Origin: Nocardia sp. NBC_01730
GTDB taxonomy: Bacteria; Actinomycetota; Actinomycetes; Mycobacteriales; Mycobacteriaceae
DNA: 64,000 bases
Direction: 5' to 3'
NCBI RefSeq assembly: GCF_035920445.1
Contig: NZ_CP109162.1
Span: 4,092,001 to 4,156,000, forward strand
Positions within the stretch are counted from its first letter, which is position 1; each line of letters opens with the position of its first letter. Positions 44,525-53,710 of this stretch are shown piece by piece. The notes beneath the pieces are model-generated. The model saw nothing but the letters and a program-made list of their open reading frames with translations, did no database searches and was not told where the DNA came from. The translations under genes were made by a program, and so were the position numbers.

Positions 44525-45649
44525 TTGTCATCGCTCGACACCAGCGACGCCGAGCCGGTCCGTGCGACCGTGCGAAATCCACGGTGGTCCAGCAGCGTGA
44601 AGGATTGGGCGCACGCTGCGCTCGATACCGTCCTGGAGCGCGCAGCAGGCACCCATGCCGCGGTCGGTACACGATTTCCGCTGTATGCCGACAGCACGTC
44701 GGGCGAATGGGTGACCACTTCGCGGGGATCCTGGACCGGCGGCTTCTGGGCCGGTTTGCTGTGGCTGCGCGCTTTACGTAGCGGCGAGCGCGCAGATCGG
44801 TCGGCTGCTACGGAAACAACGGCACGACTGGCTTCCTGGGTGAATACGGACACCTCCACACGAGGTCTGATCCTTTGGTATGGAACGGCACTGGCGTCCG
44901 GCCCGGGTAACGACACCGCCGCGGCAGCGCTTCGCGAGACGGCCGCACGGGCGTGCCTGGCAGACTTCGATCATGAACTCGGATTGCTGCCATGGGGTTC
45001 AGCGTTCGGTGGCCCGCGCCTCGTTGCCCGCGTGGACGGAGTTCCCGGCGTCGTGCCCTTGCTGGCCACAGGCAGGGAACCGGCAAGTTCGTCCGCCGCC
45101 CAGCGGCATCTGAACACCCACCTCACCCGGTGGCGCACGGCAGAAGCCGGCACTCCGGCGTGGGCCTGGGCCGATGACGCTTGGGTTCCCTGCGCACAAC
45201 CGCGGCCAGGGTGGAGCCGCGGACGAGCTTGGCTCCTGCTCGCACTGGCCGACGCGTCTTGGTATCTGGATCCCGGGTACCTGCTCGACGCAGCGGCACT
45301 GACAGGGGCCGATCAGCCATTGGTGCCGCCTGCCGAGGACAACGCCGACGCGCCCGCGGACACCTCAGCCGCGGCGATCGAGGCGGTGGCTTTGCTCAAA
45401 CTTGCCGCAGCGCAACAAATTCCGCGCTTCTCCTCGGCATTTCGGAGTAGGGCCACCAAGATTATCCGGCTTCTTGCGACGAGGTATCTGAGCGGCCCCG
45501 GCGAGCCCGAACCAACAGGCAGGTTGATGGGCGGCTGCTACGACTACGATCGCGGGCTGGCCACCACACACGAACTGATCTGGGGCGATTTCTTCTTCGC
45601 CTTGGCCCTGGCCATACAGACCGGGCTGGTGACTCCTTTCGATTCCTGA
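44525..45649 (+). CDS. GH88/unsaturated-glucuronyl-hydrolase-like protein
   Basis: 374 residues with an alpha/alpha-barrel pattern: WTGGFWAGLLWLRA near the N-terminus, TRGLILWYGTA, PGWSRGRAWLLLALAD, NADAPADTSAAAIEAVALL, and a C-terminal GGCYDYDRGLATTHELIWGDFFFA. These match GH88/GH105-type hydrolases, which remove unsaturated glucuronyl residues from oligosaccharides. No signal peptide. Only a TTG (44525) or later GTG codons (44573, 44597) are available as start, and no good ribosome site is seen; the frame is open back to the MFS stop. Confidence 0.7.
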   Translation: MSSLDTSDAEPVRATVRNPRWSSSVKDWAHAALDTVLERAAGTHAAVGTRFPLYADSTSGEWVTTSRGSWTGGFWAGLLWLRALRSGERADRSAATETTARLASWVNTDTSTRGLILWYGTALASGPGNDTAAAALRETAARACLADFDHELGLLPWGSAFGGPRLVARVDGVPGVVPLLATGREPASSSAAQRHLNTHLTRWRTAEAGTPAWAWADDAWVPCAQPRPGWSRGRAWLLLALADASWYLDPGYLLDAAALTGADQPLVPPAEDNADAPADTSAAAIEAVALLKLAAAQQIPRFSSAFRSRATKIIRLLATRYLSGPGEPEPTGRLMGGCYDYDRGLATTHELIWGDFFFALALAIQTGLVTPFDS

Positions 45650-45656
45650 GGCGATC

Positions 45657-46832
45657 TCAGCGCAACACCGACCTGGCCACCGACTCGATGTGCAGTTCAT
45701 CCGGACCATCGAGCAGGCGCGCCATCCGCCCCATCCGCAGCAGCCCGGGCAGCGCGGTGTCCGGACCCAGCCCAGCAGCCCCGTACACCTGCACAGCGGA
45801 ATCGGCCACCTGCTGCAGTGTCCGAGCCGCGGCCACCTTGGCCAAACCGGATTCCACGCGAGCGTCATGGCCTGCGTCGATGAGTGCGGCCGCCTTGTGC
45901 ACAAGGGGCCGGGTGGTTCGGATGGCCAGCAGCGACTCGAAAACATGCTGCTGAACCAGTTGCCGCTCGGCCAGCGTTCCCGATGACCGGGTCCGCGTCC
46001 TGGCTCGCGCGCACATCAGTTCATAGGCGCGCTGCGCCTGCCCGAGCCAGCGTAGGCAGCGCAGCGTCCGGCCGAGCTGCAGTCGCTGCCTCGCGATCGG
46101 CAACGCTCGCCCGCGCTCGCCGATGAGATGGTCTTGTGGCAGCCTGACCTCGTCCATAGCGATCTCCCACTGGCCGCCGACACCGAGAACCGGCAGCTCA
46201 CGCACGAGCCGGAAGCCGGGAGTGTCGGTGGGCACCAGCAGCAACGAGAGCCCTTCTCGGTCGGGCGCCGCTCCGTCGGTTCGGGCCAGGACAGTGATCA
46301 GGTCGGCGTCCATGGCTCCGCTGACGAACCACTTGCGGCCGGACACCGTCCACGTCCCGTCCGGAGCAGAAGTCGCTCGAGTCGCCGTCAGGGTCGGGTC
46401 GGTGCCCGGTGTGTCGGGTTCGGTCATCGCGTAGGCGGCATGGAGTTCTCCGGAGACCAGCCGCTCGAGGTAAGTCTCCCGAATCCGCTCGCCGGCATGG
46501 CGCTGCAGCATCCGGACATCCAACAGTGACGCCGATCCGAGCGCCGTTGGGCCGTGATCACTGGCACCTTCCGCTTCGGCCAAACACACATACTCGGCGA
46601 AAGGCAGTCCTCGACCGCCCAGCTCGACCGGCAGCGGCAATGCCCACAGCCCCGCCGTGCGCGCGGCCGCGGCCAACCCGGACCGTGCGGTCTCGGCGGC
46701 GGCGCCTCCTGCGTCGAGGCGGGCTTCGTCAGGTATCACTCGTTCAGCCACAAAGGATTCCACCCGCTCCCGCAGCGACACGGAAGCCGCGGCAGCGGCC
46801 GGCACGCGGGTGTGAGATGCGAACGAGCCCAT
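45657..46832 (-). CDS. acyl-CoA dehydrogenase
   Basis: 391 residues with the ACAD fold. It shows AYAMTEPDTPGTDPTLTATRA (FAD/substrate loop), WTVSGRKWFVSGAMDAD, and the C-terminal VQVYGAAGLGPDTALPGLLRMGRM and DGPDELHIES. The catalytic-base position should lie near the C-terminal Tyr-Gly or Asp-Glu segment and is not certain by eye. AGGAGAAGCC precedes ATG 46832. Divergent from the CoA-transferase gene, suggesting a shared promoter region at 46833-46955. Confidence 0.88.
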   Translation of the reverse strand: MGSFASHTRVPAAAAASVSLRERVESFVAERVIPDEARLDAGGAAAETARSGLAAAARTAGLWALPLPVELGGRGLPFAEYVCLAEAEGASDHGPTALGSASLLDVRMLQRHAGERIRETYLERLVSGELHAAYAMTEPDTPGTDPTLTATRATSAPDGTWTVSGRKWFVSGAMDADLITVLARTDGAAPDREGLSLLLVPTDTPGFRLVRELPVLGVGGQWEIAMDEVRLPQDHLIGERGRALPIARQRLQLGRTLRCLRWLGQAQRAYELMCARARTRTRSSGTLAERQLVQQHVFESLLAIRTTRPLVHKAAALIDAGHDARVESGLAKVAAARTLQQVADSAVQVYGAAGLGPDTALPGLLRMGRMARLLDGPDELHIESVARSVLR

Positions 46833-46955
46833 GGCTTCTCCTCGTCTGCCGGGAACTCGATGTCCCCGCGCTCCGACTGCTGTTGTCCGTGGGAGTGGTC
46901 GGAGGCGATCGCCACTGAGTTCCCGCGGCGGTCACTCTGTTCGAAAAGGGGAGCC

Positions 46956-48755
46956 ATGACACTCGGCACTACACGGACCTCCGACAATCAACTGACGACG
47001 AAACCATTACAGGGGGTGCGGTTTCGCACCGGCGGCCCACCGGGACCGGTCTCGATTGCGACGCAGCATCTGCGGCTGCTCGGCGCTGAACCTTCCGAGG
47101 GCGATCTCGGCGTGGTAAACCGCACCGGCACCGACGGCGCGACGGTGGAGACTCACCTGTCTTGGAGCGGCGCCGACAGCGAGGTGTGTGACGAGGCGAC
47201 CACGCAGGCGGCAGCGGGGCTGATGTTCGTGCATGGACGCCGTGACGCGGCGCCACGGGGACTGGCCGTCGACTACATCTCGACCGCAGCCGGTGTGCTC
47301 GGCGCTCAGGGCGTGCTGGCCGCACTCATCGGCCGTGCGCGGGGCAATTCAGTTGCCTCGGCGGATGTCTCGCTCGATCGCGTGGCGCTGTTGAGCATCT
47401 CGCAGTATCTCGCCGCGGCATGCGCGGACGACGACGAAGCCGGCCCGCTCGCGCCCGGTGGCCCACCGTTCACCACAGCCGACGGCATTCGATTCGAGCT
47501 CGAAGCGCTCGACGTCGCGGTGTGGGCAGACTTCTGGCGTGTCATGCGAGCGCCGATGGACGCAGTGGGAAAAGGCTGGCGGCCCTTTCAGTTCCGCTAC
47601 GCCACCGCGTGTGCCCCGATTCCCGGCGAGTTGCACCACACCGCCATGACCCGCACGTGGGCGCAGGTGCAGGCAGCTGCGGTCGAGTCCGGCGCTGACG
47701 TCTGCCGGTTGCATACGCTCACCGAGCGAGCCGAGGAACTGCACCACGGCGCGGAATCCACGCTGCCGTGGGGGTTGACCCTGGGTTCGGCGAATCCCGC
47801 GACCGCGACGAGACGCGGACGATGTAGCACCGAACACCCGCTCGCCGGATTCACCGTGTTGGAAGCCGGGCGTCGAGTGCAGGCTCCGCTGGCCGCGCAT
47901 CTATTAGGGTTGCTCGGCGCGACCGTCGTGCGTATCGAGCCCCCGGGTGGCGATCCACTGCGAGGCATGCCGCCCACCTGCTCGGACATCTCCGCACGCT
48001 GGCTGGCCCTCAACCGGGGCAAGGACGCGGTGGAAATCGACATCAAGTCCCCCGCTGACCGAAAACGGCTGTGCGAGTTGGCCACCGACGCTGACGTGTT
48101 CTTGCACAACTGGGCGCCGGGCAAGGCTGAGCAACTCGGACTCGACGCAGATACGCTGTCGGCGGCCAATCCCGGCCTGGTGTACGCCTACACCAGCGGC
48201 TGGGCGGGCCGGGTCACCGGTGCGCCGATGGGCACCGACTTCATGGTGCAGGCCAGGACCGCGGTCGGGGAGGCGGCCCGCCCGGTCGACGAACCGCCGG
48301 TACCGTCGCTGATGACGCTGCTGGATGTGCTCGGCGGCATGCTGGGCGCGGAGGCGATTCTCGCGGGACTGCTGGCACGCGAGCGCAGCGGCCGGGGTGT
48401 CCGTGTCGAATCCTCGCTACTTGCCGCCGCGCAGCTGCTCACCGCACCAGCTCTGAACCAGGCCCGCGATGGTCGCGCTCCGCGCCGCCCCGCCGGGTTC
48501 CGTCACCCATTGCCGACCGCCGACGGACTACTCACACCGGTCGATGACCATGCCGCAGCCGCTGCCGAGCACGCCGCACAGGTTCGTGCACTGTCCACCG
48601 ACGACGCCGTCGCGATGCTTCGTGATCGGGGCATCGTCACCACCGCGGTGACAACCGATCTCACCGCCCTGCCCACCGATCCCCGCTTCGCGGGTGCCAT
48701 GACCCGCGACGAGCACGGCGCCGTCGCGGTGGCGTCACCGTGGAGGTTCCGATGA
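46956..48755 (+). CDS. double-domain CaiB/BaiF (family III) CoA-transferase
   Basis: 599 residues. The N-terminal half is a diverged CaiB/BaiF-like domain (AVDYISTAAGVLGAQGVLAAL). The C-terminal half is canonical: HPLAGFTVLEAGRRVQAPLAAHLLGLLGA, RIEPPGGDPLRG, RWLALNRGKDAVEIDIK and LVYAYTSGW. Family III enzymes move CoA between acids. AAAGGGGAG precedes ATG 46956. It overlaps the ligase gene (ATGA). With the divergent ACAD it forms a Cai-like set for activating and oxidising a short-chain acid. Confidence 0.85.
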   Translation: MTLGTTRTSDNQLTTKPLQGVRFRTGGPPGPVSIATQHLRLLGAEPSEGDLGVVNRTGTDGATVETHLSWSGADSEVCDEATTQAAAGLMFVHGRRDAAPRGLAVDYISTAAGVLGAQGVLAALIGRARGNSVASADVSLDRVALLSISQYLAAACADDDEAGPLAPGGPPFTTADGIRFELEALDVAVWADFWRVMRAPMDAVGKGWRPFQFRYATACAPIPGELHHTAMTRTWAQVQAAAVESGADVCRLHTLTERAEELHHGAESTLPWGLTLGSANPATATRRGRCSTEHPLAGFTVLEAGRRVQAPLAAHLLGLLGATVVRIEPPGGDPLRGMPPTCSDISARWLALNRGKDAVEIDIKSPADRKRLCELATDADVFLHNWAPGKAEQLGLDADTLSAANPGLVYAYTSGWAGRVTGAPMGTDFMVQARTAVGEAARPVDEPPVPSLMTLLDVLGGMLGAEAILAGLLARERSGRGVRVESSLLAAAQLLTAPALNQARDGRAPRRPAGFRHPLPTADGLLTPVDDHAAAAAEHAAQVRALSTDDAVAMLRDRGIVTTAVTTDLTALPTDPRFAGAMTRDEHGAVAVASPWRFR

Positions 48756-50389
48756 GCGTCGCGTTACACGATCTGGTCCCCCGCAGGCTGCGCAGATCCT
48801 GGGCTGCCGACGGCAGCTACCCCGACTTGGACCTGTATTCGCTGTTCCGGGCACGCCGCTGTCAGGACCCGCACCGGACGGCGTTGTCGGACAGCGAAGG
48901 CGCGGTGTCCTATGCGCAACTGGACACCATGGCACGGCAGCTGGCCGCGGGGCTCGCTGCCCAAGGGATCGGTGCCGGCGATGTCGTCGGCGTTCAGCTC
49001 GCCAACTGTCGCGCGGCCGTGATCACGGACCTCGCTGTGGCGGCATTGGGCGCAGTCGCATTGCCATTCCCAGCCGGTCGTGGCATGCGGGAGGCAGAGT
49101 CGCTGCTGCGGCGCGCCCAGGCCGTGGGTGTGCTGGCCGCCGCAGAGTTCCGCGGACACACCCATGCCGCCGATCTCGCGCAGTTGCTCGGCCGGCTGCC
49201 GATGTTGCGTTTCGTCGCCGCGGTCGGCGCCGATCCGGTACCGGATCGCTGTGTGTCGTTCGCCGGACTGTTCCGTGGTGAAGGGCAGGACTTCGTGCCC
49301 GCTCGCCCCGATCCGGACGCGGCGGCTCGCATTCTGGTCTCCTCCGGGTCGGAGTCGGAGCCGAAAATGGTCGCCTACTCCCACAACGCGCTCGCCGGCG
49401 GCCGCGGCAACTTCATGGCCTCGCTCTTGACCAACGGCCGCCCGCCATACAGCCTGTTCCTCGTGCCCCTCGCCACGGCATTCGGCAGCAACGGCACGGC
49501 CGTCACGCTGGCCAGGCATGGGGGCGCGCTGATTCTGCTCGACCATTTCGCGCCGCTGGAAGCGTTGGCAGCCATCGAACGACATCGTCCGACCCACGTG
49601 CTCGGAGTCCCGACCATGGTTCGGATGATGCTGGAGCATGGCGCGGCGCAGACGGACACCTCGTCGCTGACGGCGCTGATCCTGGGTGGTTCGCAACTCG
49701 ACGCCACCACCGCCCAGGAGGCACAGCGAGCTTTCGGATGCTCGGTGGTGAACCTCTACGGTTCGGCCGACGGCGTGAACTGCCACACCGACATCGCCGA
49801 TATCGACACGGAGACAACCACTTCCGGAGTTCTGGTCGGGCGACCGGACCCGCACGTCGCGCAGATCCGAATCGATCGGGTCGACACCGGACAGATCGCG
49901 GCGCCGGGCCAAACCGGAGAAATAGTCGCCCGTGGTCCGATGACGCCACTGTGCTACGTCGGGGACCCACAGCTGGACGCGCGCTACCGCACCAGCGACG
50001 GATGGGTACGCACCGGCGATCTCGGCGTTCTCGACCCCGCAGGCCGCTTGCATGTGGTCGGGCGGCTCAAGGAGATCGTCATCCGCGGTGGCGCGAACAT
50101 CAGCCCCGCCGAGGTGGAGCGCGTGCTCGCCACGCATCCCGATGTCCGCGATGTGACGTGTATCGGTGTCCCGCACGAGGTGCTTGGTGAACGTCTGGCC
50201 GCCTGTGTCGTTCCACGGCCGGGCAGCGTGCCCGACCTCGAGCGGCTGTGTGCTCACTTGGCGGCCAACGGCATGGAGCGTGGCAAACATCCCGAGTCGC
50301 TCCTGCTGCTCGACGCCCTACCGTTGACACCAGCCGGTAAACCAGACCGAGCGGTTCTGCAAGCAAAGCTGACTGCGTCCGTGCGCTGA
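48752..50389 (+). CDS. AMP-forming acyl-CoA synthetase
   Basis: 545 residues of the ANL superfamily. The P-loop-like ILVSSGSESEPKMVAYSH is present but altered from the usual TSGTTGxPK. NLYGSADGVNC is the A5 region, GWVRTGDLG the A7 motif, GRLKEIVIRGGANISPAEVE the A8 hinge, and PLTPAGKPDRAVL carries the A10 catalytic Lys. GGAGG sits 6 bases before ATG 48752. It probably activates the acid handled by the co-transcribed CoA-transferase and by the ACAD. Confidence 0.9.
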   Translation: MSVALHDLVPRRLRRSWAADGSYPDLDLYSLFRARRCQDPHRTALSDSEGAVSYAQLDTMARQLAAGLAAQGIGAGDVVGVQLANCRAAVITDLAVAALGAVALPFPAGRGMREAESLLRRAQAVGVLAAAEFRGHTHAADLAQLLGRLPMLRFVAAVGADPVPDRCVSFAGLFRGEGQDFVPARPDPDAAARILVSSGSESEPKMVAYSHNALAGGRGNFMASLLTNGRPPYSLFLVPLATAFGSNGTAVTLARHGGALILLDHFAPLEALAAIERHRPTHVLGVPTMVRMMLEHGAAQTDTSSLTALILGGSQLDATTAQEAQRAFGCSVVNLYGSADGVNCHTDIADIDTETTTSGVLVGRPDPHVAQIRIDRVDTGQIAAPGQTGEIVARGPMTPLCYVGDPQLDARYRTSDGWVRTGDLGVLDPAGRLHVVGRLKEIVIRGGANISPAEVERVLATHPDVRDVTCIGVPHEVLGERLAACVVPRPGSVPDLERLCAHLAANGMERGKHPESLLLLDALPLTPAGKPDRAVLQAKLTASVR

Positions 50390-50396
50390 AGATGCC

Positions 50397-50426
50397 GCGG
50401 GGCAGCTGTTTTCCCAACTGCCCCGC
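50397..50426. terminator. bidirectional terminator
   Basis: A perfect 9-base stem (GCGGGGCAG and CTGCCCCGC) with a 12-base T-containing loop lies between the convergent acyl-CoA synthetase and metal-binding protein genes. Confidence 0.65.
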
Positions 50427-50441
50427 TACCATCCTTGGCGG

Positions 50442-51248
50442 TCAGGCTCCGGACAACGCCTTCTTCAGCGTGGTCGCGGCGTCCCGGTAGACGGACAGAA
50501 GATCCTCATCCTGGCTGGGATAGTTCACGATCGGCACCTGCTTGACGTCGGCGTCCGGAAGGACAGTTCCGGTGGACATGTGCGCGTTGTCGAGCACGAA
50601 CTGCGGTTTCTTCGCCGCGAGCTCGACCAACTGACCGGGAGTGACCGCTTCGGGGCCGTACGTGCCCAGAATCCGCGCACCGGCCAGGTCGGCAGCCCAG
50701 GTCGAAAAGACCTGGGCGACAGCGGTCGGCTGCGTGCCACCGGGCCACGCCGACCGGACGTCGCCGCTGAGTTTCTCGTACTCGGTGCTGAACGTCGCGG
50801 TCCATGCCTGCGCCGCCGCACTGGTGCCGAAACGCTGGCCGAGCGCCTGCACCTGGGCTTTCACTTTCTCCGCGGAATTGTCGAGGTCGACTTCGATCAG
50901 TTCGGCCTTCGATCCCGCGGCTTCCTCGATCTTGGCTGCGAACGGTTCGAACGGCGCGTAGAGCACGAAGTCCGCCTCTGCCACGGCGGTCAGGTCGGAG
51001 GGCTTGGGATCGTAGTCGGGGGCATGATGTACCGACGGTGGCACGATGACTTTCACCTCTTCGGCGCCTGCGGCTTTGGCGAACGCGGCCTCCCAGGTGG
51101 TGGTGGCCACGACCCTCGGATGGGCGTGTCCGTGGTCGTGGGTGTGCTCGCTCGCGGAACTCGAACATCCGCCGAGCAGGACACTTGCTGCCACGACCAC
51201 GCTCGTCGTCACCGTGATACCGGCGGTCAATGGTCGGAAGCGCGCCAT
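50442..51248 (-). CDS. metal ABC transporter substrate-binding lipoprotein
   Basis: 268 residues. Lipobox LLGGC, then a His-rich stretch HTHDHGHAH, as in zinc- and copper-handling TroA/ZnuA proteins. Fold landmarks are VVATTTWEAAF, a VHHAPDYDPKPSD loop with paired His, LYAPFEPF and VTPGQLVELAAKKPQFVLDNAHM. His/Asp ligands fit Zn, Mn or Cu. It is the last gene of the sigC operon (22-base overlap with the permease), so the cargo may be copper. Confidence 0.85.
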   Translation of the reverse strand: MARFRPLTAGITVTTSVVVAASVLLGGCSSSASEHTHDHGHAHPRVVATTTWEAAFAKAAGAEEVKVIVPPSVHHAPDYDPKPSDLTAVAEADFVLYAPFEPFAAKIEEAAGSKAELIEVDLDNSAEKVKAQVQALGQRFGTSAAAQAWTATFSTEYEKLSGDVRSAWPGGTQPTAVAQVFSTWAADLAGARILGTYGPEAVTPGQLVELAAKKPQFVLDNAHMSTGTVLPDADVKQVPIVNYPSQDEDLLSVYRDAATTLKKALSGA

Positions 51249-52069
51249 GGGATGTTTCTCCGTTCAGGGATCAGATGAGCCGCGAAGGCGACTGCCCCCG
51301 CGGTGAGGACCAGAACCGGCCCGGGGGGAAGGTCGAAGGCCAGCGCCAGCAGAAATCCGACGAGATTCACGGCAATGCCGATACCGATGGCCCAGAAGAG
51401 GATCGGGGTCAGCGAGTTCCCCAGTCGGCGAGCAGTCAAGGCGGGCAGCAGCGTGAGCGCATCGACCAGAAGCGCACCGGTGAGCCGAATCGCTCCGGCC
51501 ACCGCTACCGCGATCAAAACGAGCAGGACCAGGGTGAGCCGCCGCACCGCCACACCGGCGACCAACGCCAGTTCGCGATCATGCAGCAGCAGCGCGAGAT
51601 CCCGCCTCCGCCACCAGAACAGCGCGGGCACCGCCACCGCCAACACAGCCAACACAACCACGTCCTGAACACGGACCGCGAGAATGGAACCCCAGAGCAG
51701 CGAAAAGGCCGCCGAGGCGTTCACTCCCGCCACCGCCAACACCAGAAGTGCTGCGGCAACGGCCGAACTCATCAGCAAACCCATCGCGCCGGACAAGGTC
51801 TCCGGTGTCCGTGCCAGTGGGCTGATCGCAGCCCCCGCGACCGCGCACGCGATCAGCCCGCACAGCGCCGGATCCACACCGGTCAACATCCCGACCGCGG
51901 CACCGAGCAGCGCGACGTGCATCATCGCGAACCGGACCGGAATGATGTCCAGCCCCACGATCGCGACACCGATCACCGGCAGCCCGACCGAGCCGAACAG
52001 CAACGCCACCCCGGCGCGCTGCACCGACGCCATCCCGAGCAGATCGGCCACTTGCGCAGGCCCGTTCAC
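51227..52069 (-). CDS. metal ABC transporter permease (ZnuB/TroC-like)
   Basis: 280 residues with about eight transmembrane helices, including LIACAVAGAAISPL, LVLLVLIAVAVAGAIRLTGALLVDALTLLPAL and RLGNSLTPILFWAIGIG, which match the ABC-3 permease family. A GTG start overlaps the ATPase stop (GTGA) after GGGAGGTG. It works with the adjacent ATPase and His-rich binding protein. Confidence 0.88.
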   Translation of the reverse strand: MNGPAQVADLLGMASVQRAGVALLFGSVGLPVIGVAIVGLDIIPVRFAMMHVALLGAAVGMLTGVDPALCGLIACAVAGAAISPLARTPETLSGAMGLLMSSAVAAALLVLAVAGVNASAAFSLLWGSILAVRVQDVVVLAVLAVAVPALFWWRRRDLALLLHDRELALVAGVAVRRLTLVLLVLIAVAVAGAIRLTGALLVDALTLLPALTARRLGNSLTPILFWAIGIGIAVNLVGFLLALAFDLPPGPVLVLTAGAVAFAAHLIPERRNIPWRASDH

Positions 52070-52701
52070 GACACCTCCCGCAACCGGCCTGCGGCCATCT
52101 CCAACACGCGGTCACAGCGACGTGCCAGCGCCCGGTCATGGGTAACCACGATGAGGGTGACAGGCAACTCCGCGAGCACCTCGGCGGCTTCCTCCTGGCC
52201 CGCGAAATCGAGTGCGGCCGTGGGTTCGTCGGCCAGGACGATCCCTGCGCCTGCCGCGACACACCCGACCGCACGGGCGAGATGCATGCGCTGCAGCTGC
52301 CCTCCCGAGAGCGTGTCGAGTGGTCGCGTCAGCAACCCGCCGACACCCAACCGCGTCGCCATCGCTTGCGCGTGCCGAGCGTCGCCACTGCTGGCCAAGA
52401 GCTCACCGGCCAGCAGCGGAAAACGGCCCGCCGCAGGTCGCTGCGGAATCCACGCGCATACCCGACGACGCCACGAATAGTCCGCCGTCGCGCGGCCACC
52501 ACGGCCGCCGATGGCGATCTCGCCGTGCACGGCCGTGTGCAGACCGATCACCGCGCGCAGCAGAGTTGTCTTGCCGGAACCGTTCGTGCCGGTCAATGCG
52601 ACTCGCTGGCCGCAGGTAACCTCGAGGTCGACTTCGCTGACCACGTCCACGCGCCCGTGCCGGCACGACACCTCCGTCAACCGCAGATCCAGCCCCACCA
52701 T
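52066..52701 (-). CDS. metal ABC transporter ATP-binding protein
   Basis: 211 residues with Walker A TGTNGSGKTT, Q-loop region CAWIPQRPAAGRF, signature LSGGQLQRM, Walker B IVLADEPTAALD and switch VTHD. AAGGAGG inside the end of sigC, 7 bases before ATG 52701, decides the start over the GTG at 52704. Forms the motor of the importer below sigC. Confidence 0.9.
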   Translation of the reverse strand: MVGLDLRLTEVSCRHGRVDVVSEVDLEVTCGQRVALTGTNGSGKTTLLRAVIGLHTAVHGEIAIGGRGGRATADYSWRRRVCAWIPQRPAAGRFPLLAGELLASSGDARHAQAMATRLGVGGLLTRPLDTLSGGQLQRMHLARAVGCVAAGAGIVLADEPTAALDFAGQEEAAEVLAELPVTLIVVTHDRALARRCDRVLEMAAGRLREVS

Positions 52702-53348
52702 CACCCCACCTCCTTATGGGTCGCCACGCGCGCGCCGAGCGGTGTCCCGGGGAGTAGTCGCACAGCCGCCTCGATCGGTTCCCCGGAATAGTCACCCTCC
52801 CGTCCCGATACCTCGATCCCTTTCACCACCGCGACAAGGGTTTCGCGGGCGCGGGCCACCCGCGAGCGGATCGTGCCGACCGGACAACCCACTGTCTGCG
52901 CCGCCTCCGCATAGGACATGCCCAGTACCTGGGTCAGGACGAACGCCTCCCGTCGATCCTGCGGCAGGCCGCACAGCAGGTCATTCAGTGCGACCTCCTC
53001 GGAGAAGTCCGGTGCGCGCCGATCGGGACGCTGGTCGAGGGTCTGCGACCAATCGGGCACGTGCGCGCTCTTCGGACGTGCGGCCACGTTGCGGAACCGG
53101 TCGACGACAACGCGACGAGCGATCGACAACAGCCAAGTGCGCGCCGTCGATCTCCCGGCGAAACGCGGCAGACTACCCATGGCCCGCAGGAACGTCTCCT
53201 GGGTCAGGTCGTCGGCGGACTGGACATCGGTGAGGTGAGCGACGAAACGCCACACATCACGCTGGGTCGATCGAATGAAGTCTTCCAACGCATTTCGGTC
53301 ACCTGCACCGGCCGACAATGCCAGCGCGGTCAATTGTTCGTCGGACAT
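52701..53348 (-). CDS. sigC: ECF sigma factor SigC
   Basis: 215 residues, closely resembling mycobacterial SigC. Region 2 reads FIRSTQRDVWRFVAHLTDVQ then ADDLTQETFLRAMGSLPRF, and region 4 LTQVLGMSYAEAAQTVGCP and VGTIRSRVARARE. A C-terminal tail of about 30 residues exceeds the length I recall for mycobacterial SigC (about 185). In mycobacteria SigC has been tied to copper acquisition genes including the ctpB region. Here it leads an operon with a metal ABC importer (1-base overlap), which suggests autoregulated metal uptake. GGAGGTCGCTC precedes ATG 53348; longer in-frame starts exist. Confidence 0.88.
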   Translation of the reverse strand: MSDEQLTALALSAGAGDRNALEDFIRSTQRDVWRFVAHLTDVQSADDLTQETFLRAMGSLPRFAGRSTARTWLLSIARRVVVDRFRNVAARPKSAHVPDWSQTLDQRPDRRAPDFSEEVALNDLLCGLPQDRREAFVLTQVLGMSYAEAAQTVGCPVGTIRSRVARARETLVAVVKGIEVSGREGDYSGEPIEAAVRLLPGTPLGARVATHKEVG

Positions 53349-53710
53349 GAGCGACCTCCACATCGACACATCCGACATACCGAAAAGCGCCCGGCGCTTC
53401 GAAGCATTCGAGGAAAAGGGGATAGAGAATACATTTCGCACAATCTCGGCTCGCGACACCACAGCGCGGCGGTGTCGAATAGACCGGCAGTCGGACGTGC
53501 GCAGTGCGCATACCAGCGCAGTGCGGGCCCGACAACCGCTGGACAAGAAAAGCCGCCGGCTGTCTTTATCGGCTCGCTCGCGAGCATCGAAAAGAAGAGC
53601 GGCTACGTCCGCCACTGGCATACGGGTCGCTGGGTGACGCCGACAGACGATCGGGCAGGCAGCGTCCGCGCCACGGCAGCACAGGCGTGTCTGCCTCCGG
53701 TGGCGAACTC
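53349..53710. other. region upstream of sigC, no gene recognised
   Basis: About 360 bases that must hold the sigC promoter. The part nearest the gene (53390-53450) is AT-richer. I could not find a convincing ECF -35/-10 pair shared with the CopD/CtaG or YcnI upstream regions. Frames here look non-coding. Confidence 0.35.
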
